Shown here: positions 13,154 to 24,391 of the stretch, piece by piece | How positions within the stretch are numbered: position 1 is the first letter of the stretch | Layout: each line of letters opens with the position of its first letter | From: Pseudomonadota bacterium | GTDB taxonomy: Bacteria; Pseudomonadota; Gammaproteobacteria; Steroidobacterales; Steroidobacteraceae | Direction: 5' to 3' | Assembly (NCBI GenBank): GCA_018241445.1 | Contig: JAFEDT010000002.1 | Span: forward strand, 1-64,000 | DNA length: 64,000 nucleotides | Program-made: the position numbers and the translations under genes | The notes under the pieces: generated by a model | Database searches by the model: none | What the model was told of the DNA's origin: nothing | The model's input: the letters and a program-made list of their open reading frames with translations, nothing else

Positions 13154-14926
13154 TCAGTGCGCCGCGGGCACCCGCACCCTGATGTGCAGTTCGCGCAGCT
13201 GCGCTTCGCTCACTTCCGTCGGCGCATCGGTCATCGGGTCGGCGGCCGTCTGCGTCTTGGGGAAGGCGATCACCTCGCGGATGCTGTCGGCGCCGGCCAT
13301 GAGCATGGCGAGGCGATCGAGCCCGAAGGCGATCCCGCCGTGCGGCGGCGCGCCGTACTTCAGCGCATCGAGCAGGAAGCCGAACTTCTTCACGGCTTCC
13401 TCCGGTTCGATGCCCAGCAGGCCAAACACCGTGGACTGCATCTCCTGGCGGTGGATACGCACCGAGCCGCCGCCGATCTCCGAGCCGTTCAGCACCATGT
13501 CATAGGCCTTCGCCAGCGCTGCGCCGGGCGCGGCGCTGAGGGCCTCCGGGTCGTCGTTCTTCGGCGCGGTGAAGGGATGGTGCATGGCCACCCAGCGCTT
13601 CTCGTCCGCGTCCCACTCGAACATGGGGAAGTCCACGACCCACAGCGGCCGCCAGCCCTCGTTCACCAGCTTCAGGTCCTGGCCGATTTTCAGGCGCAGC
13701 GCGCCGAGCGCATCGCTGACCACCTTCGCAGTATCAGCGCCGAAGAAAATCAGGTCACCGTCGGCGGCCTGGGTACGCTCCAGGATCCCGGCAAGCGCGG
13801 GGTCGCTCAGGAACTTGGTGATCGGGGACTGCAGGCCGTCGCGGCCGCGGGCGCGCTCGTTCACCTTGATGTAGGCGAGCCCCCTGGCGCCGTAGCGGCC
13901 GACGAAGGCGGTGCAGTCGTCGATCTGCGAGCGCGGCATGCTGGCGCCGCCGGGCACACGCAGCGCCGCCACCCGGCCGCGCGCATCCTGCGCAGGGCCG
14001 GCGAACACCTTGAATTCGCAGTCGCGCACCAGGTCGGCCACGTCGACCAGCTCCAGCGGGATGCGCAGGTCAGGCTTGTCGGAGCCATAACGGCGCATCG
14101 CCTCCGCGTAGCTCATGCGCGCAAAGGGCTGCGGCAGCGCCACGCCCAGCACCTCCTGGAAGAAGTGCCGCACCAGCCCCTCCATCAGCCCCATGATGTC
14201 GTCCTGGGCCAGGAAGGATGTCTCGACATCCAGCTGGGTGAACTCCGGCTGGCGGTCGGCACGCAGGTCCTCGTCGCGGAAGCAGCGCACGATCTGGTAA
14301 TAGCGATCGAAGCCGGAAATCATCAGCAGCTGCTTGAAGATCTGCGGCGACTGCGGCAGGGCGAAGAACTTGCCCGGGTGCGTGCGGCTGGGCACCAGGT
14401 AGTCGCGCGCGCCCTCGGGAGTCGCCTTGGTGAGCATCGGCGTCTCCAGGTCGATGAAGCCGTGCCCGTCCAGGTAGGCGCGCATGGCGCGCGTGATGCG
14501 GTGCCGCAGGCGCAGGCGCTGGTTCATGACCTCGCGCCGCAGGTCCAGGTAGCGGTAGCGCAGGCGCACTTCCTCGCCCACCTGCTCATCGAGCTGGAAC
14601 GGCAGGGGCTCGGAACGGTTCAGCAGTTCGATCTCGCGCGCCAGCAACTCCACCTTGCCGGAGGCGAGGTTCGCGTTTACGGTGCCCGCGGGGCGGGCGC
14701 GCACGTTGCCGCGCACCCGGATCACAAACTCATTGCGCAGCCGCTCGGCTTCCGCGAACACCGGCGCCAGGTCCGGATCGAAGACGATCTGCAGCAGACC
14801 CTCGCGGTCGCGCAGATCCACGAAGATGACGCCGCCATGGTCGCGCCGCCGGTGAACCCAGCCCGCAACCGTGACTTCCTGGCCGAGCAGCCGCTCGTCG
14901 ACCTGTCCGCAGTAGTGTGAACGCAT
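13154..14926 (-). CDS. aspS: Aspartyl-tRNA synthetase
   Basis: This 590-residue class IIb synthetase charges tRNA-Asp. The start is the ATG at 14926 ([11 protein letters not shown]). An OB-fold anticodon domain ([21 protein letters not shown]) comes first. The catalytic core follows with motif 2 ([21 protein letters not shown]), the bacterial insertion domain and motif 3 ([15 protein letters not shown]). The length matches bacterial AspRS. Whether it is Asp-specific or also charges tRNA-Asn cannot be decided from this window. It follows the DUF502 gene with a 66-bp gap. Confidence 0.97.
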   Translation of the reverse strand: MRSHYCGQVDERLLGQEVTVAGWVHRRRDHGGVIFVDLRDREGLLQIVFDPDLAPVFAEAERLRNEFVIRVRGNVRARPAGTVNANLASGKVELLAREIELLNRSEPLPFQLDEQVGEEVRLRYRYLDLRREVMNQRLRLRHRITRAMRAYLDGHGFIDLETPMLTKATPEGARDYLVPSRTHPGKFFALPQSPQIFKQLLMISGFDRYYQIVRCFRDEDLRADRQPEFTQLDVETSFLAQDDIMGLMEGLVRHFFQEVLGVALPQPFARMSYAEAMRRYGSDKPDLRIPLELVDVADLVRDCEFKVFAGPAQDARGRVAALRVPGGASMPRSQIDDCTAFVGRYGARGLAYIKVNERARGRDGLQSPITKFLSDPALAGILERTQAADGDLIFFGADTAKVVSDALGALRLKIGQDLKLVNEGWRPLWVVDFPMFEWDADEKRWVAMHHPFTAPKNDDPEALSAAPGAALAKAYDMVLNGSEIGGGSVRIHRQEMQSTVFGLLGIEPEEAVKKFGFLLDALKYGAPPHGGIAFGLDRLAMLMAGADSIREVIAFPKTQTAADPMTDAPTEVSEAQLRELHIRVRVPAAH

Positions 14927-14992
14927 GAGGCGCGCGATGGTACAGGAAGGCGCCAGCGGGGGCACTTCCCGGGCGTTGCGCGCCGGACAGCC

Positions 14993-15685
14993 TCAGGCCG
15001 CTGGCCGCGCCAGGTGGCGCTCGCCCCCCTGATGGGGCTGGTCGGGCGGCACGACCACCCCGCAGGTGATGATCATCTTCATGGCCGCATCCACCGACAT
15101 GTCCAGTTCCACGATCTGCCGGCGCGGCACGATCACCAGGTAACCGGCGGTGGCGTTCAGGGCCGCGGAGATGTACACCGCCGCGTGAGGCTCGCCGGTG
15201 CGGCGGCTGACCTCCGCCACGTCCTCGGCGGTCAGGAAGCCCAGGCTCCACACGCCGGTGCGGGGGTACTCCACCATCACCACCTTGCGGAAGGAGTTGG
15301 ACTGGGACAGGACGCTCTCGGCAAAACTCTTCACCCCGCCGTAGACCGAACCCACGATCGGGATGTGGTGCACCAGCTCCTCACCCCAGATCACCAGCCG
15401 CCGGCCGACCAGGTTGGTCACCAGCAGGCCCGTCAGCAACAGCACCGCGAGTGCGAAGACCGCACCCACTCCCGGCAGGGCGAAGCCCACCAGCGACTCC
15501 GGCCGGTACGCCGGCGGCAGCAGCAGCAGCGTGCGGTCCATGATGTGCAGCATGAAACTCACCAGCCAGATGGTGGCGAGGATCGGCAGCCACACCAGGA
15601 TGCCGGCGACCAGGTAGCGCCGCAGGCCCCAGCGGCGAGGCGAGGACGCCGGGACCGGCGGAAGAGGCGGCACTGGAGTGCTCAT
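14993..15685 (-). CDS. DUF502 family inner-membrane protein
   Basis: This is a 230-residue membrane protein. A Pro-rich cytoplasmic start is followed by two hydrophobic helices (LVAGILVWLPILATIWLVSF and ALPGVGAVFALAVLLLTGLL). The conserved DUF502 segments are GRRLVIWGEELVHHIPIVGSVY and KSFAESVL, then a soluble domain. The function of the family is unknown. The ATG at 15685 is used; a TTG at 15703 overlaps the stop of the upstream FmdB-like gene and could be a coupled start. FmdB-DUF502-aspS is a recurring order in proteobacteria. Confidence 0.85.
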   Translation of the reverse strand: MSTPVPPLPPVPASSPRRWGLRRYLVAGILVWLPILATIWLVSFMLHIMDRTLLLLPPAYRPESLVGFALPGVGAVFALAVLLLTGLLVTNLVGRRLVIWGEELVHHIPIVGSVYGGVKSFAESVLSQSNSFRKVVMVEYPRTGVWSLGFLTAEDVAEVSRRTGEPHAAVYISAALNATAGYLVIVPRRQIVELDMSVDAAMKMIITCGVVVPPDQPHQGGERHLARPAA

Positions 15686-15699
15686 CGGAGCCTGCTGCC

Positions 15700-16176
15700 T
15701 CAACGGCCCTGGCGCCGGCCCTTGCGGCGCGCAGGCGTGCGGGACTTTGCGCTCTTGCGGCCCGAACGCCCGGCCGCCGATGTGCCGCCGGACGGCGCGA
15801 CGCCGCCCGTGGCGCCGGAGGTCGCTGACTTCGCATCCGCGGCGGATTTTGCGGTATCACCCTTGCTGTCCGCTTTCGCCCCGGGCTTGTCGTCGCTCTT
15901 GGCGTCGCTCTTGCCCTCGGATTTGGCCTCCCCCTTGCCGGAGGGCGCGGACTCGTCCCGGTCGGCACCGACCAGGTTGCGCTTGTTCTCCTTGTCTGAC
16001 TTGAAGTCAGTCTCGTACCAGCCGCTGCCCTTCAGGCGGAACACCGGCGCCGAGACCAGTTTCTTCAGTGTCTTCTTGCCGCACGAGGGGCACTTCGTCA
16101 GCGGGGCGTCGCTGATCTTCTGCATCACCTCGGTGTAGAACTTGCAGGCCTGGCATTCGTATTCGTAGAACGGCAT
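15700..16176 (-). CDS. FmdB-like zinc-ribbon protein with long basic low-complexity tail
   Basis: The first 55 or so residues form an FmdB/CxxC zinc ribbon: MPFYEYECQAC, then CPSCGKKTLKKLVSAPVFRLKG, with two CxxC-type pairs. Typical members end soon after this domain. Here about 100 further residues are low complexity: alternating Lys, Ser, Ala, Asp and Gly, then a strongly basic end rich in Arg and Lys (SGRKSAKSRTPARRKGRRQ). This suggests a disordered, nucleic-acid- or polyanion-binding tail. The gene is first in a leftward run with the DUF502 gene and aspS. The biological role is unknown. Confidence 0.85.
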   Translation of the reverse strand: MPFYEYECQACKFYTEVMQKISDAPLTKCPSCGKKTLKKLVSAPVFRLKGSGWYETDFKSDKENKRNLVGADRDESAPSGKGEAKSEGKSDAKSDDKPGAKADSKGDTAKSAADAKSATSGATGGVAPSGGTSAAGRSGRKSAKSRTPARRKGRRQGR

Positions 16177-16227
16177 GGTGCTGTCGGACAGTTATGGTTA
16201 ATCCGGTTTATCCCGGTTATCCGGCGA

Positions 16228-18813
<2,586 letters not shown>

Positions 18814-18846
18814 GGCTAGAAGGCCCTGAAAGGGTGGGATCCCCCG

Positions 18847-18877
18847 ATTGTGGGGATATTCACAGCCCGTTCAAGGG
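18847..18877 (-). promoter_or_regulatory. Sigma-32 (heat-shock) promoter of clpB
   Basis: On the minus strand a -35 box CCCTTGAA (18877-18870) is separated by 14 nt from a -10 box CCCCACAAT (18855-18847). This is close to the consensus CTTGAA / CCCCATNT. The predicted start of transcription lies about 27 nt before the clpB start codon. Confidence 0.75.
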
Positions 18878-18902
18878 GTTCCGCCACTGCCCGTCAGGCA
18901 CA

Positions 18903-18976
18903 GCCGGCAAAAGCCACGCCTTTTGCCGGCGGTGGCAGCCTGATGTCTGCGAGAATCGCTTCCTGCGATTTTCGCC
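18903..18976 (+). repeat. Two-hairpin dispersed repeat, copy A
   Basis: Hairpin 1 (18903-18930) has 11-bp perfect arms GCCGGCAAAAG and CTTTTGCCGGC around loop CCACGC. After an 18-nt spacer, hairpin 2 (18949-18975) pairs GCGAGAATCGC with GCGATTTTCGC around TTCCT, with one G-T pair. It lies between the stop of the TPR-sulfotransferase gene and the clpB promoter. The same design recurs at 27186-27258 and 48685-48757, and hairpin 1 alone recurs at 43802-43835. Confidence 0.85.
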
Positions 18977-18983
18977 AACCGAC

Positions 18984-20873
18984 CTACCGCAGCTTCAGCA
19001 GCGGGCCCAGGTGCTTGCGGTAATGCTGCCAGCGGCCGACCGAGCGGCTGTATATGCGCTGGCGAACCTGCCAGAAGCTGGCGGTGAGAACCAGGCGGGA
19101 GGTGGTGTGGAAGTCCAGCGTCCGCTCGTTCCAGGGCAGGCCCAGGAACGCCATCATGCGCCGCGTCCACTCTTCCTGGTCGGCCACCAGGTCCTCGTAG
19201 CGGACCTCGAGGATGGCGTCCCGCGGCAGCACCGAGCGCCAGTGCGCCATCAGCCGGTCGTGCTGCCGCTGGTAGTGGGCCAGATCCTCGAGATCCATCG
19301 CAAAATTCACAGACGGCGGGAAGGGCTGAAAGTACGCCGACAGGCAGGTGTCGATGGGGTCGCGCCGCACGTGGATGATGCGTGCGTTGGGGAAGACGCT
19401 GCGGATGACGCCAAGGTGCTCAGCGTTGTTGGTCGCCTTGTCCACCACGCGCTCGGCGCCGGCGGCGGCCGACGACACGACCTCCAGGTAGTCCTGCGCC
19501 AGGGTGCGGCGCAGCGGCTCGTCGGGGGGCTCCTCGCCTGCCAGCCGCGGGTGCCTGGCGATGATGTCGGCCCAGAAGCTTAGTTCCCCGGCCCCGGCAG
19601 CCTGAGGGTGTGATGCGATGATCTGCTCGATGAGCGAAGTGCCCGACCGGGGCATGCCGATCACGAATACAGGCTGCGCGGAATCGGACGCACCGGCCGC
19701 GGCAGCGGCGAGCTGTTCGCGCGTATAGAGGCGCAGCGTCGCACCCACCTCCCGCGCATGGGCCGCCCGGTCGTAGGGCACGGCAAGCGGCCGCTGCAGC
19801 TCATTGGCCCGGGTGAAGCTGCGGAACGCGGCGTCGAAGTCGCCGACGTCGTCGTGATACTTGCCGACCGCGAAGTGCATCAGGATGCGATCTATCGTCG
19901 AAGCGGATTCCACTGCGGCCCGCCTCGCGCCCGCGAGCCAGCGGGTGTCCTGCGGCGTCATGCGATTGATGCGCCCGAGGCCCACCCATGCAGAGCAGCA
20001 CAGCGGCTCACGCTCCGTCGCCTCGCGAAACGCCGCCTGTGCCTCCTCCATGCGGCCTTCACGCGCCTCGAGCCGGGCCAGTGCGACCAGGGCTTCGACC
20101 GGCGCAGCCTTTTCGGCGGTGGCCCTCCCCAGCAGCTCCCGCGCTTCCTGCGGGCGCCCGTTCTGCATCAGCACGGACCCCAGGTTGACCAGGGCCGCAA
20201 TCGACCGCGGCCGGGCCTTCAGCACCTTGCGCAACGGGGCTTCGGCCTCGTGCCACTCCCCCAGCCATCCCAGCACCGTGCCGAGATTGGCATGCGCATC
20301 CAGGTAAGAGGGCTTGAGCTGGGTGGCGCTGCGAAAGTGCTCCGCGGCCTCCCGGTAGCGCCCGAGACGGGTCAGGGCGCCACCGAGATTGTTGTGCGCG
20401 ATGGCGTGGCGGGGATCGGCGCGCAGCAGCTCCTGGTAAGCAACAACCGCGTCCGCGACGTCGTTCTCCTTCAGAAGGCCGTCGGCACGGACCAACAATG
20501 CCGCAATGTCCTGCGGCCCCATGCATTGCACTGCGGCCCCAGATTGAGCGCCCGGCATATCAGTGGATGGCGAGACGGCCGCACCCTGCCCGGCCAGGCG
20601 CAGCACCAGGGCACGCGTCAGCTCTTCGATGACTTCCCCGTCGACGCCCTTCTCCCGCAGCCGCCACTTGAAGGTATTGGCAAGCCGCGCACGCTGCAGA
20701 AAGTTGAGTTTGAGGCTGCGGGTGTGCTGGTCCACCTGGCCGGTGAAGCGCTGCAGCAGCGATTCACCGCCGCGCGAACGGCCGCGTGCAGGCGGTGCAG
20801 CAGGACCGACGAAGCCGTCGGCGAGGGCCACCGCGGCCGCAGTGGCCTGAGTTGCGTCGAGAAATCCAAACAT
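18984..20873 (-). CDS. TPR-repeat sulfotransferase family protein
   Basis: This 629-residue two-part protein has about five tetratricopeptide repeats at residues 120-330 (for example HNNLGGALTRLGRYREAAEHF and HANLGTVLGWLGEWHEAE). A sulfotransferase domain follows with the PAPS 5'-phosphosulfate loop GMPRSGTSLIEQIIASHP and the 3'-phosphate segment HVRRDPIDTCLSAYF. It should transfer sulfuryl groups from PAPS, the TPR part perhaps holding a protein substrate; the acceptor is unknown. There is no signal peptide, and the N-terminal 110 residues are of unknown type. It is a stand-alone leftward gene, 110 bp from the ZIP transporter gene. Confidence 0.87.
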   Translation of the reverse strand: MFGFLDATQATAAAVALADGFVGPAAPPARGRSRGGESLLQRFTGQVDQHTRSLKLNFLQRARLANTFKWRLREKGVDGEVIEELTRALVLRLAGQGAAVSPSTDMPGAQSGAAVQCMGPQDIAALLVRADGLLKENDVADAVVAYQELLRADPRHAIAHNNLGGALTRLGRYREAAEHFRSATQLKPSYLDAHANLGTVLGWLGEWHEAEAPLRKVLKARPRSIAALVNLGSVLMQNGRPQEARELLGRATAEKAAPVEALVALARLEAREGRMEEAQAAFREATEREPLCCSAWVGLGRINRMTPQDTRWLAGARRAAVESASTIDRILMHFAVGKYHDDVGDFDAAFRSFTRANELQRPLAVPYDRAAHAREVGATLRLYTREQLAAAAAGASDSAQPVFVIGMPRSGTSLIEQIIASHPQAAGAGELSFWADIIARHPRLAGEEPPDEPLRRTLAQDYLEVVSSAAAGAERVVDKATNNAEHLGVIRSVFPNARIIHVRRDPIDTCLSAYFQPFPPSVNFAMDLEDLAHYQRQHDRLMAHWRSVLPRDAILEVRYEDLVADQEEWTRRMMAFLGLPWNERTLDFHTTSRLVLTASFWQVRQRIYSRSVGRWQHYRKHLGPLLKLR

Positions 20874-20988
20874 TGCCCGTCCGATTGGTCCAACTGCCTG
20901 TGGGGATCAGTCTAAGGAAAAAGCCGCGATGCAGAACGGTCAATTTATGAGGAACTGTAAATTTCCCGGCGCAGGCCCGTGACTTGCG

Positions 20989-21771
20989 TCACACCCACCG
21001 CTCGACGATCGCAATGACCGCGATACCCAGTCCCACCAGCATGACCTGGATCACACTCGCGCGCGGATTGACGCTGCGGTGCAGGCCGGGTATCAGGCCG
21101 GCCACCGCGATGTACAGAAAGCCGGCAGCGGCCACGGCCAGGGCATACGGCAGCAGTGTCAGCGCCTGCCGCAGCCAGAACCACGCGAGCAGCGCGCCCA
21201 CGAGCGCGGCGGTGCCCGTGGCGAGGTTGAGCGTGAGCGCGCGGGCGCGCGAGAAGCCCGACTGCACCAGGATGGCGAAGTCCCCGACCCGGTGCGGGAT
21301 TTCATGGGCCGCCACCGCGAGCGTCGTCACCAGCCCCAGCGACTCGCCGGACAGGAAGGCGGAAGCGATCAGCACGCCATCCAGGGCGTTGTGGATGCTG
21401 TCGCCGACCAGTACCAGGATGCCCGAGGCGTGCACATGCCCGTGTCCCTCGTGGACATGATTCCCGCCCGGCTCCTCGTGGGCATGCGCGTGCCATGCCA
21501 ACACGATCTTCTCGATCACGAAGAAGAATCCCAGCCCCAGCACCAGCGTCACCCCGATGCGGTGCGCCCCGCCCACACCCAGGCCCTCGATCGCCTCGGG
21601 CAGCAGGCCGAGCAGCGCCGCGCCCAGCAGTGCGCCCGTGGCGAAGCTGACGAAGTGCGGCAGGATGCGCGCTGCCTGCCGTTGCGGCAGCCACAGGAAC
21701 ACCACCGCGAAGGCAGCGCTGGCAATACCGCCGAAGGCGGCACACAAAAGAATCAGACCCAGCAGTGGCAT
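20989..21771 (-). CDS. ZIP family metal transporter
   Basis: This 260-residue polytopic transporter is probably for zinc or another divalent metal. A histidine-rich loop between helices III and IV (HAHAHEEPGG and HVHEGHGHVH) is present. So are the paired metal-binding motifs of helices IV and V, GDSIHNALDG and AHEIPHRVGDFA. About eight hydrophobic segments span the length. The start ATG at 21771 overlaps the pgeF stop by one base (TGATG), so translation is probably coupled to rluD-pgeF. Confidence 0.9.
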   Translation of the reverse strand: MPLLGLILLCAAFGGIASAAFAVVFLWLPQRQAARILPHFVSFATGALLGAALLGLLPEAIEGLGVGGAHRIGVTLVLGLGFFFVIEKIVLAWHAHAHEEPGGNHVHEGHGHVHASGILVLVGDSIHNALDGVLIASAFLSGESLGLVTTLAVAAHEIPHRVGDFAILVQSGFSRARALTLNLATGTAALVGALLAWFWLRQALTLLPYALAVAAAGFLYIAVAGLIPGLHRSVNPRASVIQVMLVGLGIAVIAIVERWV

Positions 21772-22517
21772 CACTCCATCCAGATCAGCGCCGCCATGCG
21801 GCCGCATTGTCCGTCACGCCGGTAGGAAAAAAACCGGGCGGCGTCAGCATACGTACACCACTGCCCGCCTGATATGGCGCGCAGCCCAAGGCGTCCCAGG
21901 CGGCGCCGGGCCAGCTGTGGCAGATCGCACTGCCAGCGCCCGCGCGCATTGGCGACGAATGCCTCGTCCGCACCGGGATCGTGAGCCAGGAAGGCCTCCC
22001 GCACCTCCCCGCCCACCTCGAAATGCCCAGGTCCGATGCACGGACCCAGCCACGCGACCAGGTCGTTCTGCGGCACCGCCAGCGCCCCAACCGCCGCCTC
22101 GATCACGCCCGCGGCAAGCCCGCGCCAGCCGGCGTGAGCCGCACCGACCGCCGACCCGTCGCGTGCGGCCAGCAGCACCGGCAGGCAGTCGGCTACCTGG
22201 ATGGCGCACACGGCCCGCGGGCGGCGCGTGACCACCGCGTCGGCCGCCGCCAGTGGACGAGGCGGATCCGGGTCTGCTGGATTCAGTACGGCAACGCCGG
22301 TTCCATGGACCTGCTCCAGCCACGCAGGGTCCGCAGGCAGCGTCAGCGATTCGCGTATCCGCTGGCGATTGCGGGTGACCGCCGCGGGCGAGTCGCCGAC
22401 ATGGACGCCGACATTGAGGGAGGCGAACGGACCGATGCTGACACCGCCCGCGCGCAGGCTGAAGGCGGCGCGCACACCAGGGATGCGCCACTCTGGAAAA
22501 AGAAACCCGGCGGTCAT
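21771..22517 (-). CDS. pgeF: Multicopper-oxidase-like purine nucleoside phosphorylase (PgeF/YfiH)
   Basis: This is a 248-residue member of the DUF152/laccase-domain family. Members act as purine nucleoside phosphorylase / adenosine deaminase, and PgeF has been linked to peptidoglycan precursor fidelity. Motifs seen are SLNVGVHVGD, LEQVHG, VADCLPVLL, HAGWRGLAAG and WLGPCIGPGHFEVG, which include the conserved His and Cys zinc ligands. The start ATG at 22517 overlaps the rluD stop (ATGA). The rluD-pgeF pair is a conserved arrangement. Confidence 0.93.
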   Translation of the reverse strand: MTAGFLFPEWRIPGVRAAFSLRAGGVSIGPFASLNVGVHVGDSPAAVTRNRQRIRESLTLPADPAWLEQVHGTGVAVLNPADPDPPRPLAAADAVVTRRPRAVCAIQVADCLPVLLAARDGSAVGAAHAGWRGLAAGVIEAAVGALAVPQNDLVAWLGPCIGPGHFEVGGEVREAFLAHDPGADEAFVANARGRWQCDLPQLARRRLGRLGLRAISGGQWCTYADAARFFSYRRDGQCGRMAALIWME

Positions 22518-23566
22518 CCCCGGGTGCTCCGCATCCCCTCGCCCGCCTGGCGTGCGTCCGCGGCCAGCGCGGCGAGCAGCGAGCGCATGTCCGCCGGCAG
22601 GGGTGCCCGCCACTGAAGTTCGCGCCCGTCCAATGGGTGGACAAGCGCCAGGCGCGCAGCGTGCAGCGCCTGCCGGCCAAATCCCTGCAACACCGCACGC
22701 AGCCTGGCGCTCGCGCCGGCGGGAACACGGCGCCGGCCGCCGTAGACCGGGTCCCCGACCACCGGGAAGCCGACATGCGCCAGGTGTACGCGGATCTGGT
22801 GCGTCCGCCCGGTCTGCAGGGTGACCTGGACCTGCGTGTGGGCGCGAAAGCGCCGCTCGACGCGGTAGTGGGTCACGGCCTCGCGCCCATCGGGGCGCAC
22901 CGCCATGCGGATGCGCTGGGTGCGGTGACGTCCGATCGGCTCATCGATGGTGCCGCCGGCGGTCATGACGCCCGTGCAGACGGCCTGGTACTCGCGGTGG
23001 ATCTCACGGGCCGCCATCGCCGCGGTCAGCGCTGCGTGGGCCTCGGGCGTGCGGGCCACGACCAGGAGGCCGCTGGTGTCCTTGTCCAGTCGGTGGATCA
23101 GTCCGGCGCGTGGCACCAGCGCCAGCTTCGGGTCCAGCGCCAGCAGCGCGTTCTGCAAGGTACCTGCCGTGTTGCCCGCGCCCGGGTGCACCACCATGCC
23201 CGCGGGCTTGTCGATCACCAGCAGCGCGCGGTCACGGAAGACGACGGACAAGGCAATGGCCTGGGGCAGGAGCGGCGTCTGCAGCGGCAGTTGCGCCTCG
23301 ATCCTGATCTGCTCTCCCCCCAGTACCCGATCCTTGGCGGCGAGCGGGCGGCCGTCCACGGCGACTGCGCCGGACTCGATCCACGCCTTCAGGCGGGCCC
23401 GGGAATACTGCGGCAGCGCCCGCGCCAGGGCGGCATCGAAACGCATGCCGGCCAGCTCTGCCGGCAGCCGCAGCGCATGGGAACGGAACTCCCGCGGCGG
23501 CTCAGTGGTCGGAAGCTCACCGGGTGGATTCGTTATACTTGGCGTTTCTGTACGGCGCGAAGCCAA
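22514..23566 (-). CDS. rluD: 23S rRNA pseudouridine synthase RluD
   Basis: This 350-residue protein has an N-terminal S4 RNA-binding domain (DAALARALPQYSRARLKAWIESG). The RluA-type catalytic domain follows with the catalytic Asp in HRLDKDTSG and the motif TGRTHQIRVHLAHVG. It should modify helix 69 of 23S rRNA (positions 1911/1915/1917 in E. coli). The only in-frame initiator upstream of the S4 domain is the TTG at 23566, which gives about 25 extra N-terminal residues relative to E. coli RluD. The gene is divergent from bamD with 17 bp between the starts, the classic rluD/bamD pairing. Confidence 0.94.
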   Translation of the reverse strand: MASRRTETPSITNPPGELPTTEPPREFRSHALRLPAELAGMRFDAALARALPQYSRARLKAWIESGAVAVDGRPLAAKDRVLGGEQIRIEAQLPLQTPLLPQAIALSVVFRDRALLVIDKPAGMVVHPGAGNTAGTLQNALLALDPKLALVPRAGLIHRLDKDTSGLLVVARTPEAHAALTAAMAAREIHREYQAVCTGVMTAGGTIDEPIGRHRTQRIRMAVRPDGREAVTHYRVERRFRAHTQVQVTLQTGRTHQIRVHLAHVGFPVVGDPVYGGRRRVPAGASARLRAVLQGFGRQALHAARLALVHPLDGRELQWRAPLPADMRSLLAALAADARQAGEGMRSTRG

Positions 23567-23583
23567 AGAAAGGTCCCTTCCAG

Positions 23584-24384
23584 ATGCTCCTGTCCCGTCC
23601 GATGCGCGGCGGCCTCGTCGCGTTGTGTGTCGTCCTGCTCGCCGTATCCGGCTGCCGCAGCCACAGGGTGCGCGACGAGCGGAAGGTGACCCCGGAGGCG
23701 CTGTACAAGTCAGCCCACAAGAGCCTCGACTCCTACGACTTCAGCGGCGCTATCAAGAGCTACGAGCAGCTCACGGCGCGCTTCCCCTTCACCGACGAGG
23801 CACGCCAGGCCCGGCTCGACCTGATCTACGCATACTACCGCGCGGGCGAGGGCGAGTCCGCCACCGATGCCGCCGATACTTTTATCCGTGAGAACCCCAC
23901 CCACCCCCGGGTGGACTACGCGCAGTACATGAAGGGCCTGGTGGACTTCGAGCGCACACCGAATGCAATCGAGTCCCTGTTCCGAGCGGACCTCACCAAG
24001 CGCCCGCCTTCCACCGCCAAGAAGGCCTTCAACTCCTTCAAGACTGTCGTGGAGCAGTACCCCAAAAGCGAGTACGCCCACGACGCCCTGCAGCGCATGA
24101 TCTACCTGCGCGACCGCCTGGCGGACTACGAGGTGCACGTGGCGCGTTACTACCTCAAGCGCGGCGCCTACCTCGCCGCCGCGCAGCGCGCAAAAAGCTG
24201 CATCGAGCAGTACGAGGGGGCGCCCGCGGTCAAGGACGCCCTGGACCTGTTGATAGAGTCTTACGACCACCTCAACCTGCAGCCGCTCGCCGCCCAGGCC
24301 CGCAAGGTCTGGGAGGACAACTACCCCGGCCAGGTGCGCCCGTCGCAGGCCGACATCAAGCGCGCCTGGTGGAAGCTCTGGTAA
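23584..24384 (+). CDS. bamD: Outer-membrane assembly lipoprotein BamD (ComL)
   Basis: This 266-residue essential lipoprotein of the BAM complex helps insert beta-barrel proteins in the outer membrane. The ATG at 23584 gives a lipoprotein signal with lipobox AVSGC, the Cys being the lipidated residue at about position 23. Five TPR-like helical hairpins follow (for example SLDSYDFSGAIKSYEQLTARF and YYLKRGAYLAAAQRAKSC). The length fits the family (about 245-270). A TATACT hexamer at 23534-23539 is a possible -10 box, which would place the promoter inside the start of divergent rluD. Confidence 0.95.
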   Translation: MLLSRPMRGGLVALCVVLLAVSGCRSHRVRDERKVTPEALYKSAHKSLDSYDFSGAIKSYEQLTARFPFTDEARQARLDLIYAYYRAGEGESATDAADTFIRENPTHPRVDYAQYMKGLVDFERTPNAIESLFRADLTKRPPSTAKKAFNSFKTVVEQYPKSEYAHDALQRMIYLRDRLADYEVHVARYYLKRGAYLAAAQRAKSCIEQYEGAPAVKDALDLLIESYDHLNLQPLAAQARKVWEDNYPGQVRPSQADIKRAWWKLW

Positions 24385-24391
24385 GGTGCCC

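Noticed and set aside
16177..16227. Three degenerate GGTTAATCC-like units between clpB and the FmdB-like gene
   Set aside because: The units differ in length and sequence and cover under 35 bp. There is no hairpin and no T-run, so this is probably chance.
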